Below, in pieces: positions 32,622-42,960 of a DNA stretch of 64,000 nt (the stretch's first letter is position 1; the number at the start of each line of letters is the position of its first letter). Position numbers and translations under genes: made by a program. The stretch comes from Bradyrhizobium sp. 195 (lineage in GTDB: Bacteria; Pseudomonadota; Alphaproteobacteria; Rhizobiales; Xanthobacteraceae). Location of the stretch: contig NZ_CP082161.1 in the NCBI RefSeq assembly GCF_023101665.1, positions 5,766,001 through 5,830,000 on the forward strand, in the 5' to 3' direction. The notes under the pieces are model-generated. The model had not been told where the DNA came from. It saw only the letters and a program-made list of their open reading frames with translations, and ran no database searches.

Positions 32622-34574
32622 ATGATCCCTCTCCCCCTTCGTACCCTTTCCGCAGGCGCCCTGCTGCTTGCGGGGATTCTGATCGACTTGCCGCCCCAGC
32701 GCGCCGCCGCTCAGGACGCCGGCAGCCTGCAGATCAGCTGGGAGGTGCGTAACCGCTTCCGGCTGTTCCGCGAGGAGCGCGACTTCCTGCTCCATGTCGA
32801 GAACGCGCGCAACCGCAACATCCTGGCCGCTGAACAGTCGCTGGAGCTCCAGAGCGAAGGTCGCGGCTGGGCCCGCAACATGGTCAACCGCCTCTGCATC
32901 GACCTCCAGGGCCGGGTCAACCAGCCCTGCACGCGCGACAACACCAAGGAAAACTATCTCACCCCGATCGATCATCCCGTCACCGTGCGCCTCGTCGGCG
33001 CCGTGCCGGTCGGCGCCACCTGCGCCTGGTCGTTCGACGACGGCGACGGGCCGCAACAATCGACCTTCGACTGCGCCGAGCCGATCAACTTACGTGTCCG
33101 CTACGGCAAGCAGACGGTCGCGACCGTCGACGTCTCCTCCGGCTCCGATCCGACCCAGCGCGTCCAGACCGAGATCCAGGTCCGCGACATCTTCGTTGCC
33201 GGCCTCGGCGACAGCATCGCCTCGGGCGAAGGCAATCCGGACCGGCCGCTGGCGCTATCCGATGAAGGCTTTTGCTTCCGCTCTTATCTCGGCACCGCCG
33301 GTGCGCAGTACTACCGTCCAAGCCGCCACGGCTTCAAGGGCGGCCGCGCCTGCGAGGCGCCGGATACGCTCGCCAACTGGCAACGCTACAGCGCGCTCTG
33401 GTTCAACGCGCCCTGCCACCGCTCGCTGTACAGCTACCAGACGCGCACCGCGCTGGCGCTCGCGGTGCGCTACACCCACATCGCCGTGACCTATCTGCCG
33501 CTCGCCTGCACCGGCGCCAGCATCGGCGACGGGCTGCTCGGCTCGCAGCGCGCCCGCGAATGCCCGCCCGGCAAGACCGGCGTCTGCAACACCAGCGTGA
33601 CCGCCCAGGTCGCCGAGCTGCGCGAGGCGCTCACTGCGGCGAAGAAACGCCAGCCCGACCGCACGCTCGACCTCGTGCTGCTCTCGGTCGGCGCCAACGA
33701 CGTCTATTTCTCCGGCCTCGTCGCCGACGTGATCGTCGAGACCGCGACCGAGCGCACGCTGTTCCGCCGCTCCGGCGTGATGGCGAGCGTCGACGATTCC
33801 CGCGACGCGCTGGCGCGGGAGCTGCCGCAGAATTTCGTCAAGCTGCGCGAGGCACTGAAGCCGCTGGTCGGCGGCGACCTCTCGCACGTGGTTTATGTCT
33901 CCTACGCCAATCCCGCGCTTGCCGAGGGCGGCGTGCCCTGCCGCGGCGGCCGGGCCGGCTTCGACATCCATCCCTCCTTCAACGCCGACCCGCAGCGCCT
34001 GGCGCGCGTCTCGACCTTCGTCGACACTGAATTCCTGCCGCAGCTGAAGGGGCTCGCCACCTGTACCCGCGGCGCGCTGTGCCGCGATCCCGAGGCCGAG
34101 CGCATGACCTTCGTCGATGCGCATCAGGCGGCGTTCGCCGACCACGGCTTCTGCGCCCATTCCGGCAATGATCCCGAATTCGATCGCGCCTGCTTCGCCG
34201 AGAACGGCCAGAGCTTCAATCCCGATATCGTGAGCGCGGCGAGCCAGCCGATGCTTTGCGGCCGCGGCGCCTCGGAATATCGCGCCTACCTGCCGCGCGG
34301 GCGCTGGATCCGCGACGCCAATGACAGCTATTTTGCCGCGATGACTTATCCGCAGGGATTGCCGGCGGCGAGCCAGCCGACCGACATCCACGACGCCACC
34401 TGGGGCGTGCTCTCCGCCGTCTATGGCGGCGCGGTGCATCCGAGCGCCGAAGGTCATGCCGCGATGGCGGATGCGGCGCTTCCCGCCGCAAGCGCCGTGC
34501 TCGGGCTGGACGCCGCGCCGCCGGGCGTGACGCGCGGATTCCTGCCGCAGCTGTTGCCGAGCGCAAGGCAGTAG
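32622..34574 (+). CDS. Secreted SGNH/GDSL-family hydrolase
   Basis: 650 aa. A signal peptide is evident (LRTLSAGALLLAGILIDLPPQRAAAQ, cleavage near AAAQ/D). Residues about 30-190 form an N-terminal beta-rich domain containing a CAWSFDDGDG segment reminiscent of PKD folds. The SGNH esterase/lipase core then begins with AGLGDSIASGEGNP (nucleophilic serine), continues with TGASIGDGLL and LLSVGANDVYFSG (block III), and ends with GAVHPSAEGHAAMA (catalytic Asp-x-x-His region). Several cysteines suggest periplasmic or extracellular disulfides. The substrate (polysaccharide ester, lipid or cell-wall acyl group) is not known. It stands alone between repeat-rich gaps. Confidence 0.87.
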   Translation: MIPLPLRTLSAGALLLAGILIDLPPQRAAAQDAGSLQISWEVRNRFRLFREERDFLLHVENARNRNILAAEQSLELQSEGRGWARNMVNRLCIDLQGRVNQPCTRDNTKENYLTPIDHPVTVRLVGAVPVGATCAWSFDDGDGPQQSTFDCAEPINLRVRYGKQTVATVDVSSGSDPTQRVQTEIQVRDIFVAGLGDSIASGEGNPDRPLALSDEGFCFRSYLGTAGAQYYRPSRHGFKGGRACEAPDTLANWQRYSALWFNAPCHRSLYSYQTRTALALAVRYTHIAVTYLPLACTGASIGDGLLGSQRARECPPGKTGVCNTSVTAQVAELREALTAAKKRQPDRTLDLVLLSVGANDVYFSGLVADVIVETATERTLFRRSGVMASVDDSRDALARELPQNFVKLREALKPLVGGDLSHVVYVSYANPALAEGGVPCRGGRAGFDIHPSFNADPQRLARVSTFVDTEFLPQLKGLATCTRGALCRDPEAERMTFVDAHQAAFADHGFCAHSGNDPEFDRACFAENGQSFNPDIVSAASQPMLCGRGASEYRAYLPRGRWIRDANDSYFAAMTYPQGLPAASQPTDIHDATWGVLSAVYGGAVHPSAEGHAAMADAALPAASAVLGLDAAPPGVTRGFLPQLLPSARQ

Positions 34575-34598
34575 AAGCGAAGACGGACTCTCTCCTCG

Positions 34599-34686
34599 CG
34601 TCATTGCGAGGAGCGCTTGCGACGAAGCAATCCAGACTGTTTCCGCGGATGCATTCCTGGATTGCTTCGCTGCGCTCGCAATGACG
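34599..34686. repeat. 88-bp palindromic repeat, copy 3 of 3
   Basis: The same stems as the copies at 22283 and 23153, 25 bp downstream of the SGNH hydrolase stop codon, with a different loop. It may act as a transcript-end hairpin. Confidence 0.85.
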
Positions 34687-34718
34687 AGCTTGGGGTTCAC
34701 ACTTTCCACACCCTCACT

Positions 34719-34821
34719 GTCATCGCCCGGCCTTGACCGGGCGATCCAGTACTCCGCGGCAGCTGCGATTGAACCGAGAGGCCGCGGCGTACTGGATTCC
34801 CCGCCTTCGCGGGGAATGACA
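34719..34821. repeat. Palindromic repeat (TGTCATCGCCCGG ... GGGGAATGACA type)
   Basis: About 100 bp. Arms include GATCCAGTACTCCGCGGC and GCCGCGGCGTACTGGATTC, flanked by CGCCCGGCCTTGACCGGGCG and CCGCCTTCGCGGGG hairpins. With the preceding 88-bp repeat it fills most of the gap 34575-34991. The rest, about 34860-34980, should hold the gudP promoter, but I see no clear boxes. Confidence 0.75.
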
Positions 34822-34991
34822 GCGGAGTGCGTGGTGAGCAGGTTCGCAATTTCCGCGTAACGTTCCCTCTTCCTGCCGTTTCATCAATCCAAAAACGGCA
34901 TCGATCGATGCTGCCTTGAACTTGGACACTTCGCCGCGCGCGCCTCTAGGACTCGTCTCGGGGAAACGGGTCGAGTTCAAGGAGGCGCCTG

Positions 34992-36344
34992 ATGAGCGCA
35001 GTGGTGTCCGCAGCGGATGCGAGGAGGTCTCGCGTCAGGCTATTCATCGTGACCATGTTGTTCCTGGTCACCACCGTGAATTATGCCGACCGCGCCACGC
35101 TGTCGATCGCAGGCCCCGCGCTCTCCAAGGAGCTGCATCTCGATCCCGTCGCCATGGGCTGGATCTTCTCGGCCTTCGGCTGGTCCTATGTCGCGGCGCA
35201 GGTGCCGGGCGGCTGGCTGCTCGACCGCTATGGCTCGCGCATCGTCTATGCCTTCAGCATCATCATCTGGTCGCTGTTCACGCTGATGCAGGGCTGGGTC
35301 GGCTTCCTCAGCGCGGGTACGGCCGTCACCGTGCTGTTCGCGCTGCGCCTGCTTGTCGGCGTTGCGGAAGCGCCGTCCTTCCCCGCCAATGCGCGTATCG
35401 TCGCCGCCTGGTTTCCGAGCAACGAGCGCGGCACCGCGTCGGCCTTCTTCAACTCGGGACAGTATTTCGCCACCGTGATCTTCGCGCCGCTGATGGGCTG
35501 GATCGCGCACTCCTACGGCTGGCGCTTCGTGTTCTTCGTGATGGGCGCGCTCGGCATTGTCATGGGCTTCGTCTGGCTCAAGAGCATCTATGGCCCGAAG
35601 GAACATCCTTCGATCAACGACGCCGAGTTCGAGTACATCAAGGAGGGCGGCGCGCTGGTCGATCTCGATGCGCCCAAGAACGATCTGCCGCGCGCGCGTG
35701 CGCCCGAGGCCGGCTCCGGATGGGATCACATCCGCCAGCTGCTCTCCAACCGCATGATGCTCGGCGTCTATCTCGGCCAGTACTGCATCAACACGCTGAC
35801 CTATTTCTTCCTGACCTGGTTTCCGGTCTATCTCGTCAAGGAGCGCGGCCTGTCGATCCTGCAAGCGGGCTTCGTCGCGACGCTGCCGGCGCTGTGCGGC
35901 TTCATCGGCGGCGTGCTCGGCGGCATCATCTCCGACGCGATCCTGCGCAGGACCGGCTCGCTGACCATGGCGCGCAAGATCCCGATCGTGGGCGGCATGC
36001 TGCTGTCGATGTCGATCATCGCCTGCAACTATGTCGACGGACAGGCGCTGGTGGTCGGCTTCATGGCGCTCGCCTTCTTCGGCAAGGGCATCGGTGCGCT
36101 CGGCTGGGCGGTCGTCTCCGACACCTCTCCGAAGGAAGCCGGCGGCGTCTCAGGCGGCCTGTTCAACACCTTCGGCAATTTGTCCTCGATCACCACGCCG
36201 ATCGTGATCGGCTACATCCTGGCCGCGACCGGCTCCTTCAACGGCGCACTGGTGTTCGTCGGCGCCAACGCGTTGGTGGCCGCATTCGCCTATCTCGTGA
36301 TCGTCGGCAAGATCGAGCGGGTGACGCTCAAACGTTCCTCCTGA
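34992..36344 (+). CDS. gudP: MFS transporter, probable D-glucarate/galactarate permease
   Basis: 450 aa with about 12 transmembrane segments, of the anion:cation symporter (ACS) branch. Typical ACS pieces are VTTVNYADRATLSIAGPAL after TM1, FSAFGWSYVAAQVPGGWLLDRYGSR, and NSGQYFATVIFAPLMGWIAHSYGWR. The assignment to glucarate/galactarate uptake rests on its position as first gene of a cluster encoding every catabolic step for those sugars. The ATG has a perfect GGAGG 6 bp upstream. A terminator follows, so it can be transcribed separately from lysR. Confidence 0.88.
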   Translation: MSAVVSAADARRSRVRLFIVTMLFLVTTVNYADRATLSIAGPALSKELHLDPVAMGWIFSAFGWSYVAAQVPGGWLLDRYGSRIVYAFSIIIWSLFTLMQGWVGFLSAGTAVTVLFALRLLVGVAEAPSFPANARIVAAWFPSNERGTASAFFNSGQYFATVIFAPLMGWIAHSYGWRFVFFVMGALGIVMGFVWLKSIYGPKEHPSINDAEFEYIKEGGALVDLDAPKNDLPRARAPEAGSGWDHIRQLLSNRMMLGVYLGQYCINTLTYFFLTWFPVYLVKERGLSILQAGFVATLPALCGFIGGVLGGIISDAILRRTGSLTMARKIPIVGGMLLSMSIIACNYVDGQALVVGFMALAFFGKGIGALGWAVVSDTSPKEAGGVSGGLFNTFGNLSSITTPIVIGYILAATGSFNGALVFVGANALVAAFAYLVIVGKIERVTLKRSS

Positions 36345-36376
36345 GGGCTCCCATGGGAGCTTGACCAGGCAACTCA

Positions 36377-36409
36377 ACGGCGGCCCTCAAAAGCCGCCGT
36401 CTTTGTTTT
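36377..36409 (+). terminator. Rho-independent terminator after gudP
   Basis: ACGGCGG stem and CCGCCGT with a 10-base loop, then CTTTGTTTT. It lies between the transporter and the LysR gene. Confidence 0.8.
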
Positions 36410-36468
36410 GGGGATGATCGATGCTAGAAGTGCCGGGGAAACGCCTTATTCATCTAAGGCATGTATCG

Positions 36469-37374
36469 ATGTTCGACCTCAACCAGCTCCGCTGTTTCGT
36501 CACGGTGGCGGAGGAACTGCATTTCGGCCGCGCCGCCGCGCGGCTGAACATGACCCAGCCGCCGCTGTCCCGGCAGATCCAGGTGCTCGAGCATATCATC
36601 GACGCGCCGCTGCTGGAGCGCACCAGCCGCTCGGTCCGTCTCACCCCTGCGGGACGCAGCTTCCTGCCGGAGGCGCGCCGCATTCTCAAGCTTGCGGAAA
36701 GCGCTTCGCAAGTCGCCCGCCGCATCGCGCTCGGCAAGACCGGATCGCTGAAGATCGGCTTCACGGCCGCCGCAGCTTACGGCTTCCTGCCGGAACTGGT
36801 CGCAGCCTGCCGCGCAAAACTGCCGGAGGTGGATTTCTCGCTGAAGGAGATGGTGTCGGGCGACCAGTTCGAGGCGCTGACCTCGGGCCAGATCGACGCC
36901 GGCCTGCTCCGTCCGCCGATCGCGCGGCCCGAGCTGACCAGCCGCCGCGTCGTCGCCGAGCCGCTGCTCGCCGCGATCCCGAAGAAGCATCCGCTCGCGA
37001 ATGCTGACAGCATCACCATCAAGGATTTCGACGACCAGCCCTTCGTGATGTATTCGCCCTATGAGAGCCGGTACTTCCACGATCTGCTGGTGGCGCAATT
37101 CACCCGCGCCGACGTGCTGCCGCGCTATGTCCAGCACCTCAGCCAGATCCACTCGATCCTGGCCATGGTGCGCGCCGGCCTGGGCCTTGCCATCGTGCCG
37201 GCTGCGGCCGCGGGCCTGAAGATCTCCGACGTCCGGCTGCGCCCGCTGAAGCTGAGGGGCCGCGTGCCGGTCGAGCTGTTCATGGTGTGGCGCCGCGACG
37301 ACGAGAATCCGCTGCTCTCGGCGCTGGTCAAAATCGCCGGTGAATTGTCCTCCACGGAGGTGGCGGAGGATTGA
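36469..37374 (+). CDS. LysR-family transcriptional regulator of the aldarate cluster
   Basis: 301 aa from the ATG at 36469 (MFDLNQLRCFVTVAEELHFGRAAARLNMTQPPLSRQIQVLE), with AAGG about 9 bp upstream. An in-frame ATG at 36421 would add 16 residues without homology. Residues 1-60 are the LysR winged helix; about 90-290 are the effector-binding domain (LKIGFTAAAAYGFLPELV...). The sequence is of the BenM/CatM-like branch that senses small carboxylates. By position it should respond to glucarate, galactarate or ketodeoxyglucarate and control gudP and the genes that follow. Confidence 0.9.
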   Translation: MFDLNQLRCFVTVAEELHFGRAAARLNMTQPPLSRQIQVLEHIIDAPLLERTSRSVRLTPAGRSFLPEARRILKLAESASQVARRIALGKTGSLKIGFTAAAAYGFLPELVAACRAKLPEVDFSLKEMVSGDQFEALTSGQIDAGLLRPPIARPELTSRRVVAEPLLAAIPKKHPLANADSITIKDFDDQPFVMYSPYESRYFHDLLVAQFTRADVLPRYVQHLSQIHSILAMVRAGLGLAIVPAAAAGLKISDVRLRPLKLRGRVPVELFMVWRRDDENPLLSALVKIAGELSSTEVAED

Positions 37375-37505
37375 TGCTCAATCCGCATCGGTCGATATAG
37401 GCTTTGGCTTGGACGCGTATCGAACGGTCTCCTAAACCACGGCGCATGGACGCGCAGGCCTCAAGGCCCGCGTCCTCCACAACACGCAATAAGGGAGCCG
37501 CGCCC

Positions 37506-38450
37506 GTGAGCAAGATGACCCCGCAGGAAATGGCCAAGAAGATCGGATCCGGCCTCCTGTCCTTTCCCGTCACGCCGTTCAAGGCGGACTATTCCTTCGA
37601 CGAGGCGACCTACCGCTCCAACATGGACTGGCTGTGCGGCTACGACGTCGCCGGCCTGTTCGCTGCCGGCGGCACCGGCGAATTCTTCTCGCTGACGCCG
37701 GCCGAGGTTCCGCAAGTCGTCAAGATCGCCGTCGACGAGACCAAGGGCCGCGTGCCCGTGCTTGCCGGCACCGGCTACGGCACCGCGATCGCCCGAGAGA
37801 TCGCTGTGGGTGCCGAGAAAGCCGGCGCCGACGGCCTATTGCTGCTGCCGCCTTATCTCACCCATGCCGAGCAGGACGGCCTTGCCGCCCATGTCGAGGC
37901 GGTCTGCGCCTCGGTGAAGATCGGCGTCATCGTCTACAACCGCGACAACGCGATTCTCCAGCCCGACACGCTCGCCCGCCTTGCCGAGCGCTGCCCCAAC
38001 CTCGTCGGCTACAAGGACGGCATCGGCGACATCGAGCTGATGACCCGCGTCTACACCAAGCTGGGCGACCGCCTGACCTATGTCGGCGGCCTGCCGACCG
38101 CGGAGACATTCGCGCTGCCCTATCTCGACATGGGCGTGACGACCTATTCCTCTGCCGTGTTCAACTTCGTTCCGGAGTTCGCCACCAATTTCTACACGGC
38201 CGTGCGCAAGCGCGACCACGCCACGATCCAGGCCGGGCTGAAGGATTTCATCCTGCCGCTGATCGCGATCCGCAACCGCAAGAAGGGCTATGCGGTCTCG
38301 ATCATCAAGGCCGGCATGAAGGTGATCGGCCGCGATTCCGGCCCGGTCCGCCCGCCGCTGACCGACCTCACCGAGCAGGAGATCGCGGAAGTGACCGCGC
38401 TGGTGAAGAATCTGCCCGCCATCCGATCGTCACAACAGGCTGCAGAATAG
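37506..38450 (+). CDS. kdgD: 5-dehydro-4-deoxyglucarate dehydratase
   Basis: 314 aa from a GTG at 37506 with AGGGAG 8 bp upstream; an ATG three codons later is the alternative. It is a class I (DHDPS-like) decarboxylating dehydratase: 5-keto-4-deoxyglucarate gives 2-oxoglutarate semialdehyde, CO2 and water. [10 protein letters not shown] is the KdgD start, [16 protein letters not shown] is the GGTGE substrate loop, VYNRDNA supplies the tyrosine, and [15 protein letters not shown] holds the Schiff-base lysine. It lies 131 bp after lysR and 24 bp before gudD. Confidence 0.94.
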   Translation: MSKMTPQEMAKKIGSGLLSFPVTPFKADYSFDEATYRSNMDWLCGYDVAGLFAAGGTGEFFSLTPAEVPQVVKIAVDETKGRVPVLAGTGYGTAIAREIAVGAEKAGADGLLLLPPYLTHAEQDGLAAHVEAVCASVKIGVIVYNRDNAILQPDTLARLAERCPNLVGYKDGIGDIELMTRVYTKLGDRLTYVGGLPTAETFALPYLDMGVTTYSSAVFNFVPEFATNFYTAVRKRDHATIQAGLKDFILPLIAIRNRKKGYAVSIIKAGMKVIGRDSGPVRPPLTDLTEQEIAEVTALVKNLPAIRSSQQAAE

Positions 38451-38474
38451 GACGACAACAGCGAGGACTGTGCG

Positions 38475-39818
38475 ATGGCCCAGACTGATATTTCCGGCGC
38501 ACCTGTTATCACGGCGATGCAGGTGATCCCGGTCGCGGGCCGCGACAGCATGCTCCTCAACCTCAGCGGTGCGCACGCCCCGTTCTTCACCCGCAACATC
38601 GTCATCCTCACCGACAATGCCGGCCACACCGGCCTCGGTGAGGTGCCTGGCGGGCAGAAGATCTGGCAGACGCTCCAGGACGCCCGCGATCTCGTCATCG
38701 GCAAGACCGTCGGCGCGATGAACAACATCCTCGCCGACGTCCGCACCGCCTTCGCCGACCGCGATGCCGGCGGCCGCGGCAAGCAGACATTCGATCTCCG
38801 CGTCATGATCCACGCGGTGACGGCGATCGAATCCGCGCTACTCGATTTGCTCGGCCAGCACCTCAACCTGCCGGTCGCGGCGCTGCTCGGCGAGGGCCTG
38901 CAGCGCAAGAGCGTCGAGACGCTCGGCTATCTCTTCTTCGTCGGCGATCGCCGCAAGAGCAGGCTCGACTACGCCGCGGGCGAGACCGGCAAGCCCGAGT
39001 GGTTCAACCTCCGCCATCAGGAGGCGATGACGCCGGAGACCGTGGTGCGGCTCGCGGAGGCCACCCACGACCATTACGGCTTCGCCGACTTCAAGCTGAA
39101 GGGCGGCGTGCTGCGCGGTGAGCAGGAGATCGAGGCGGTCACCGCCATCGCAAAGCGCTTCCCGAACGCGCGCGTCACGCTCGACCCCAACGGTGCTTGG
39201 TCGCTGGACGAAGCTGTCAGCCTCTGCAAGGGCATGCACGGCATCCTCGCCTATGCCGAGGACCCCTGCGGCGCTGAGGCCGGCTTCTCCGGACGCGAGA
39301 TCATGGCCGAGTTCCGCCGTGCCACGGGGCTGCCGACCGCGACCAACATGATCGCGACCGACTGGCGCCAGCTCTCCCATGCGCTGCGCCTCGGCGCAGT
39401 GGACATTCCGCTGGCCGATCCCCATTTCTGGACCATGCAGGGCTCGGTGCGCGTCGCCCAGACCTGCCGCGACAACGGCCTGACCTGGGGCTCGCATTCC
39501 AACAACCATTTCGACATTTCGCTGGCCATGTTCACCCATGTCGGCGCCGCCGCACCCGGCAAGGTCACCGCGATCGACACCCACTGGATCTGGCAGGACG
39601 GCCAGGCGCTGACCAGGGAGCCCCTCCAGATCAAGGGCGGCAAGATTGCCGTCCCGGACCGGCCGGGGCTGGGTATCGAAATCGACAGGGCGGCCATCGA
39701 CGCGGCGCATGACCTCTACAAGCGGCATGGACTTGGCGCCCGTGATGACGCTATTGCCATGCAGGACCTGATCCCAGGCTGGACCTTTGACGACAAACGT
39801 CCCTGCCTCGTGCGCTAA
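38475..39818 (+). CDS. gudD: Glucarate dehydratase
   Basis: 447 aa, enolase superfamily. It dehydrates D-glucarate to 5-keto-4-deoxyglucarate. Visible elements are [24 protein letters not shown] (N-terminal capping domain), the KxK pair in [13 protein letters not shown], the metal ligand in [16 protein letters not shown], and the catalytic histidine near [15 protein letters not shown]. The length agrees with E. coli GudD (446). The ATG has GAGGA upstream. Middle of the catabolic operon. Confidence 0.95.
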   Translation: MAQTDISGAPVITAMQVIPVAGRDSMLLNLSGAHAPFFTRNIVILTDNAGHTGLGEVPGGQKIWQTLQDARDLVIGKTVGAMNNILADVRTAFADRDAGGRGKQTFDLRVMIHAVTAIESALLDLLGQHLNLPVAALLGEGLQRKSVETLGYLFFVGDRRKSRLDYAAGETGKPEWFNLRHQEAMTPETVVRLAEATHDHYGFADFKLKGGVLRGEQEIEAVTAIAKRFPNARVTLDPNGAWSLDEAVSLCKGMHGILAYAEDPCGAEAGFSGREIMAEFRRATGLPTATNMIATDWRQLSHALRLGAVDIPLADPHFWTMQGSVRVAQTCRDNGLTWGSHSNNHFDISLAMFTHVGAAAPGKVTAIDTHWIWQDGQALTREPLQIKGGKIAVPDRPGLGIEIDRAAIDAAHDLYKRHGLGARDDAIAMQDLIPGWTFDDKRPCLVR

Positions 39819-39833
39819 ACTCTGGAGGAATAC

Positions 39834-41282
39834 ATGACTGCGATCCTGAAGAACTTCATCGGCGGCGAATGGGTCGACGGCTCCGGCATCACCAGGAACA
39901 TCAACCCCTCCAACACCAACGATCTCGTCGGCGAATACGCCAAGGCCGACAAGGCGCAGACCGAGAAGGCGATCGCCGCCGCCAAGGCCGCCTTCCCCGC
40001 CTGGGCCCAATCGACGCCGCAGGTGCGCTATGACGCGCTGAACAAGATTTCCCTCGAAATCCTCGCCCGCAAGGAAGAACTCGGCCACCTGCTGGCCCGC
40101 GAGGAAGGCAAGACCCTGCCCGAGGGCATCGGCGAGGTCGCCCGTGCCGGCCAGATCTTCGCGTTCTTCGCCGGCGAGGCGCTGCGCCTGATCGGCGAGA
40201 AGGGCGCCTCCGTGCGTCCCGGCCTCGACGTCGAGCTCACCCGCGAACCGGTCGGCGTCATCGGCATGATCACGCCCTGGAATTTTCCGATCGCGATCCC
40301 GGCCTGGAAGATCGCGCCCGCGCTCTGCTACGGCAACACGGTGGTGTTCAAGCCGGCTGAGTTGGTGCCGGGCTCGGGACATGCGCTGTCCGAGATCATC
40401 ACCCGTTCCGGCATTCCCGCCGGCGTGTTCAATCTCGTGGTCGGCTCCGGCTCCGTGGTCGGCCAGACCCTGCTCGACCACCCGGATGTGGCTGCGATCT
40501 CCTTCACCGGCTCGGTGCAAACGGGGCGCAAGATCGCGCAGGCCTGCGTGCTCTCGAACCCGATGAAGAAATTCCAGCTCGAGATGGGCGGCAAGAATCC
40601 GCTCGTCGTGCTCGACGATGCCGACCTCAAGACCGCCGTCGAGGTCGCCGTCAATGGCGCTTATTTCTCCACCGGCCAGCGCTGCACCGCCTCCTCCCGC
40701 CTGATCGTCACCGAAGGCATCCACGACCGCTTCGTCGCGGCCGTGGCCGAGCGGCTGAAGGGCCTGTCGGTTGACGACGCGCTCAAGGCCGGCGTGCATA
40801 TCGGCCCTGTGGTCGACCAGAGCCAGCTCGACCAGGACCTGCGCTACATCAAGGTCGGCCAGGACGAGGGCGCCAAGCTCGCTTTCGGCGGCGAACTGCT
40901 CAAGCGCGAAACGCCCGGCCATTACCTCCAGCCGGCGCTGTTTACCGAAGCCAACAACAACATGCGCATCGCGCGTGAGGAAATCTTCGGACCGGTCGCC
41001 GCCGTCATCCGTGCGAAAAACTACGAAGAAGCACTGGCGATCTCCAACGACACCGAGTTCGGCCTCGCCTCCGGCATCTGCACCACCAGCCTGAAATACG
41101 CCTCGCACTACAAGCGCAACAGCGAGTCCGGCATGGTGATGGTCAATCTGCCGACCGCCGGCGTCGACTATCACGTGCCGTTCGGCGGCCGGAAGGGCTC
41201 GAGCTACGGCGCCCGCGAGCAGGGTTCGTATGCGCGCGAGTTCTACACCACGGTGAAGACGGCTTATACGTTCCCGGGTTGA
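39834..41282 (+). CDS. 2-oxoglutarate semialdehyde dehydrogenase (aldehyde dehydrogenase family)
   Basis: 482 aa, NAD(P)+-dependent. TPWNFPIAIPAWKIAPALCYGNTVVFKPAE is the coenzyme site. E in FQLEMGGKNPLVV is the general base, and C in TGQRCTASSR the nucleophile. The last step of the pathway, oxidation of 2-oxoglutarate semialdehyde to 2-oxoglutarate, is inferred from the gene order kdgD-gudD-aldH, since family membership alone does not fix the substrate. The gene starts 15 bp after gudD with GGAGG before the ATG. Confidence 0.92.
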   Translation: MTAILKNFIGGEWVDGSGITRNINPSNTNDLVGEYAKADKAQTEKAIAAAKAAFPAWAQSTPQVRYDALNKISLEILARKEELGHLLAREEGKTLPEGIGEVARAGQIFAFFAGEALRLIGEKGASVRPGLDVELTREPVGVIGMITPWNFPIAIPAWKIAPALCYGNTVVFKPAELVPGSGHALSEIITRSGIPAGVFNLVVGSGSVVGQTLLDHPDVAAISFTGSVQTGRKIAQACVLSNPMKKFQLEMGGKNPLVVLDDADLKTAVEVAVNGAYFSTGQRCTASSRLIVTEGIHDRFVAAVAERLKGLSVDDALKAGVHIGPVVDQSQLDQDLRYIKVGQDEGAKLAFGGELLKRETPGHYLQPALFTEANNNMRIAREEIFGPVAAVIRAKNYEEALAISNDTEFGLASGICTTSLKYASHYKRNSESGMVMVNLPTAGVDYHVPFGGRKGSSYGAREQGSYAREFYTTVKTAYTFPG

Positions 41283-41289
41283 TAGACTT

Positions 41290-41380
41290 CGTAGGGTGGG
41301 CAAAGCGAAGCGTGCCCACCGCTTACGGTTCGACGTGAAGAATGGTGGGCACGGCGCGATGCGCCTTTGCCTACCCTACG
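41290..41380. repeat. Palindromic repeat inside the aldarate operon (CGTAGGGTGGGCAAAGCG type)
   Basis: A 91-bp inverted repeat with ends CGTAGGGTGGGCAAAGCG and CTTTGCCTACCCTACG and an inner CGTGCCCACC/GGTGGGCACG arm. It starts 7 bp after the dehydrogenase stop and ends just before the garD ribosome site (GGAGG at 41386-41390). It therefore sits within the likely polycistronic message and may set the garD level. Confidence 0.8.
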
Positions 41381-41399
41381 GCTTCGGAGGCAAGCGCAC

Positions 41400-42941
41400 A
41401 TGGACCAGGACGTCGCAGCGAAAGAGCAGCCCCGCTACATCAAGCTCAACGATCGCGACAATGTCGCGATCGTGGTCAATGATTTCGGGCTTCCCGCCGG
41501 CTCTCGCTTCGGCTGCGGACTGACGCTGCGCGCCTTCGTGCCGCAGGGCCACAAGACGGCGCTGGTCGATATCGCGGAAGGCGCGCCGATCATCCGCTAT
41601 GGCGAAATCATCGGCTATGCGCTGTCGCCGATCCTGGCCGGCGAATGGGTGGACGAGGCGCGCATCCGCATGCCGGAGGCCCCCGACCTCGACAAGCTCG
41701 AAATCTCGACCGCCGTGCCGGCGGCGCTGCCGCCGCTCGAAGGCTTTACGTTCGAGGGCTATCGCAATCCCGACGGATCGGTCGGCACGAAAAACATTTT
41801 GGGCATCTCCTCCTCCGTGCAATGCGTCAAGGGGACGATGGAATATGCGGTGAAGCGCATCCGCGCCGAGCTGCTGCCGAAATACCCCAACGTCGATGAC
41901 GTCGTGCCGCTGACGCACGCCTATGGCTGCGGCGTCGCCATCACCGCGCCCGATGCGGTGGTGCCGATCCGCACGCTGCAGAACATCGCGCTGAACCCGA
42001 ATTTCGGCGGCGAGATCCTCGTCGTCGGTCTCGGTTGCGAGAAGCTCGCGCCGGAGCGGCTGGTGCCGGAAGGCGTCAGCGACGCCATCGTACGCATGCA
42101 GGACGAAGCCTTCGACGGCTTCGGCGCGATCGTCGACGCGATCATGACCCAGGCCGAGGCACGGCTGAAGGTGCTGAACGCCCGCAAGCGCGAGACCTGC
42201 CCCGCCTCCGACCTCATCATCGGCCTGCAATGCGGCGGCAGCGACGCCTTCTCCGGCGTCACCGCGAACCCCGCCGTCGGCTTCGCCGCGGACCTCCTGG
42301 TGCGCACTGGGGCCACCGTGATGTTCTCGGAAGTGACCGAGGTGCGCGACGCCATCCAGTTGCTCACGCGGCGCGCGATCAACGAGGACGTCGGACGCGC
42401 ATTGGTGCGCGAGATGGCCTGGTACGATTCTTATCTGGCCCGCGGCGGCGCCGACCGCAGCGCCAACACCACGCCCGGCAACAAGAAGGGCGGCCTCGCC
42501 AACATCGTCGAGAAGTCATTGGGCTCGATCGTCAAGTCCGGCTCAAGCGCCATAACCGGCGTGCTCTCGCCCGGCGAGAAGGCGACGCAGAAGGGCATGC
42601 TGTTCGCGGCAACGCCCGCCTCCGATTTCATCTGCGGCACGCTCCAACTCGCCTCGGGCATGACGCTGCAGGTGTTCACCACCGGCCGCGGCACGCCTTA
42701 CGGCCTTGCGGCTGCGCCCGTGATCAAGGTCGCGACCCGCAGCGAGCTCGCGCGCCGCTGGAAGGATTTGATCGACTTCGACGCCGGCCGCATCGCCACC
42801 GGCGAGAAGACCATCGAGGAGACCGGCTGGGACCTGTTCCGCCTGATCCTCGATGTCGCCTCTGGCCGCACAAAACCGTGGTCGGATCGCTGGGGCATCC
42901 ACAACGACCTCACACTGTTCAATCCGGCGCCGGTGACCTGA
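41400..42941 (+). CDS. garD: Galactarate dehydratase (UxaA/GarD family)
   Basis: 513 aa from the ATG at 41400, chosen for its GGAGG 9 bp upstream. It has an N-terminal SAF-like domain ([23 protein letters not shown]), then two UxaA-type lobes: [14 protein letters not shown] and [27 protein letters not shown]. The cysteines and histidine there are the usual iron ligands. Length is close to E. coli GarD (523). Altronate dehydratase is the alternative, but the cluster lacks hexuronate genes and has a complete aldarate pathway, so galactarate is the better guess. It lets galactarate join the route at ketodeoxyglucarate. Confidence 0.88.
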   Translation: MDQDVAAKEQPRYIKLNDRDNVAIVVNDFGLPAGSRFGCGLTLRAFVPQGHKTALVDIAEGAPIIRYGEIIGYALSPILAGEWVDEARIRMPEAPDLDKLEISTAVPAALPPLEGFTFEGYRNPDGSVGTKNILGISSSVQCVKGTMEYAVKRIRAELLPKYPNVDDVVPLTHAYGCGVAITAPDAVVPIRTLQNIALNPNFGGEILVVGLGCEKLAPERLVPEGVSDAIVRMQDEAFDGFGAIVDAIMTQAEARLKVLNARKRETCPASDLIIGLQCGGSDAFSGVTANPAVGFAADLLVRTGATVMFSEVTEVRDAIQLLTRRAINEDVGRALVREMAWYDSYLARGGADRSANTTPGNKKGGLANIVEKSLGSIVKSGSSAITGVLSPGEKATQKGMLFAATPASDFICGTLQLASGMTLQVFTTGRGTPYGLAAAPVIKVATRSELARRWKDLIDFDAGRIATGEKTIEETGWDLFRLILDVASGRTKPWSDRWGIHNDLTLFNPAPVT

Positions 42942-42960
42942 GCGCCGGCGAACCGGTCGA

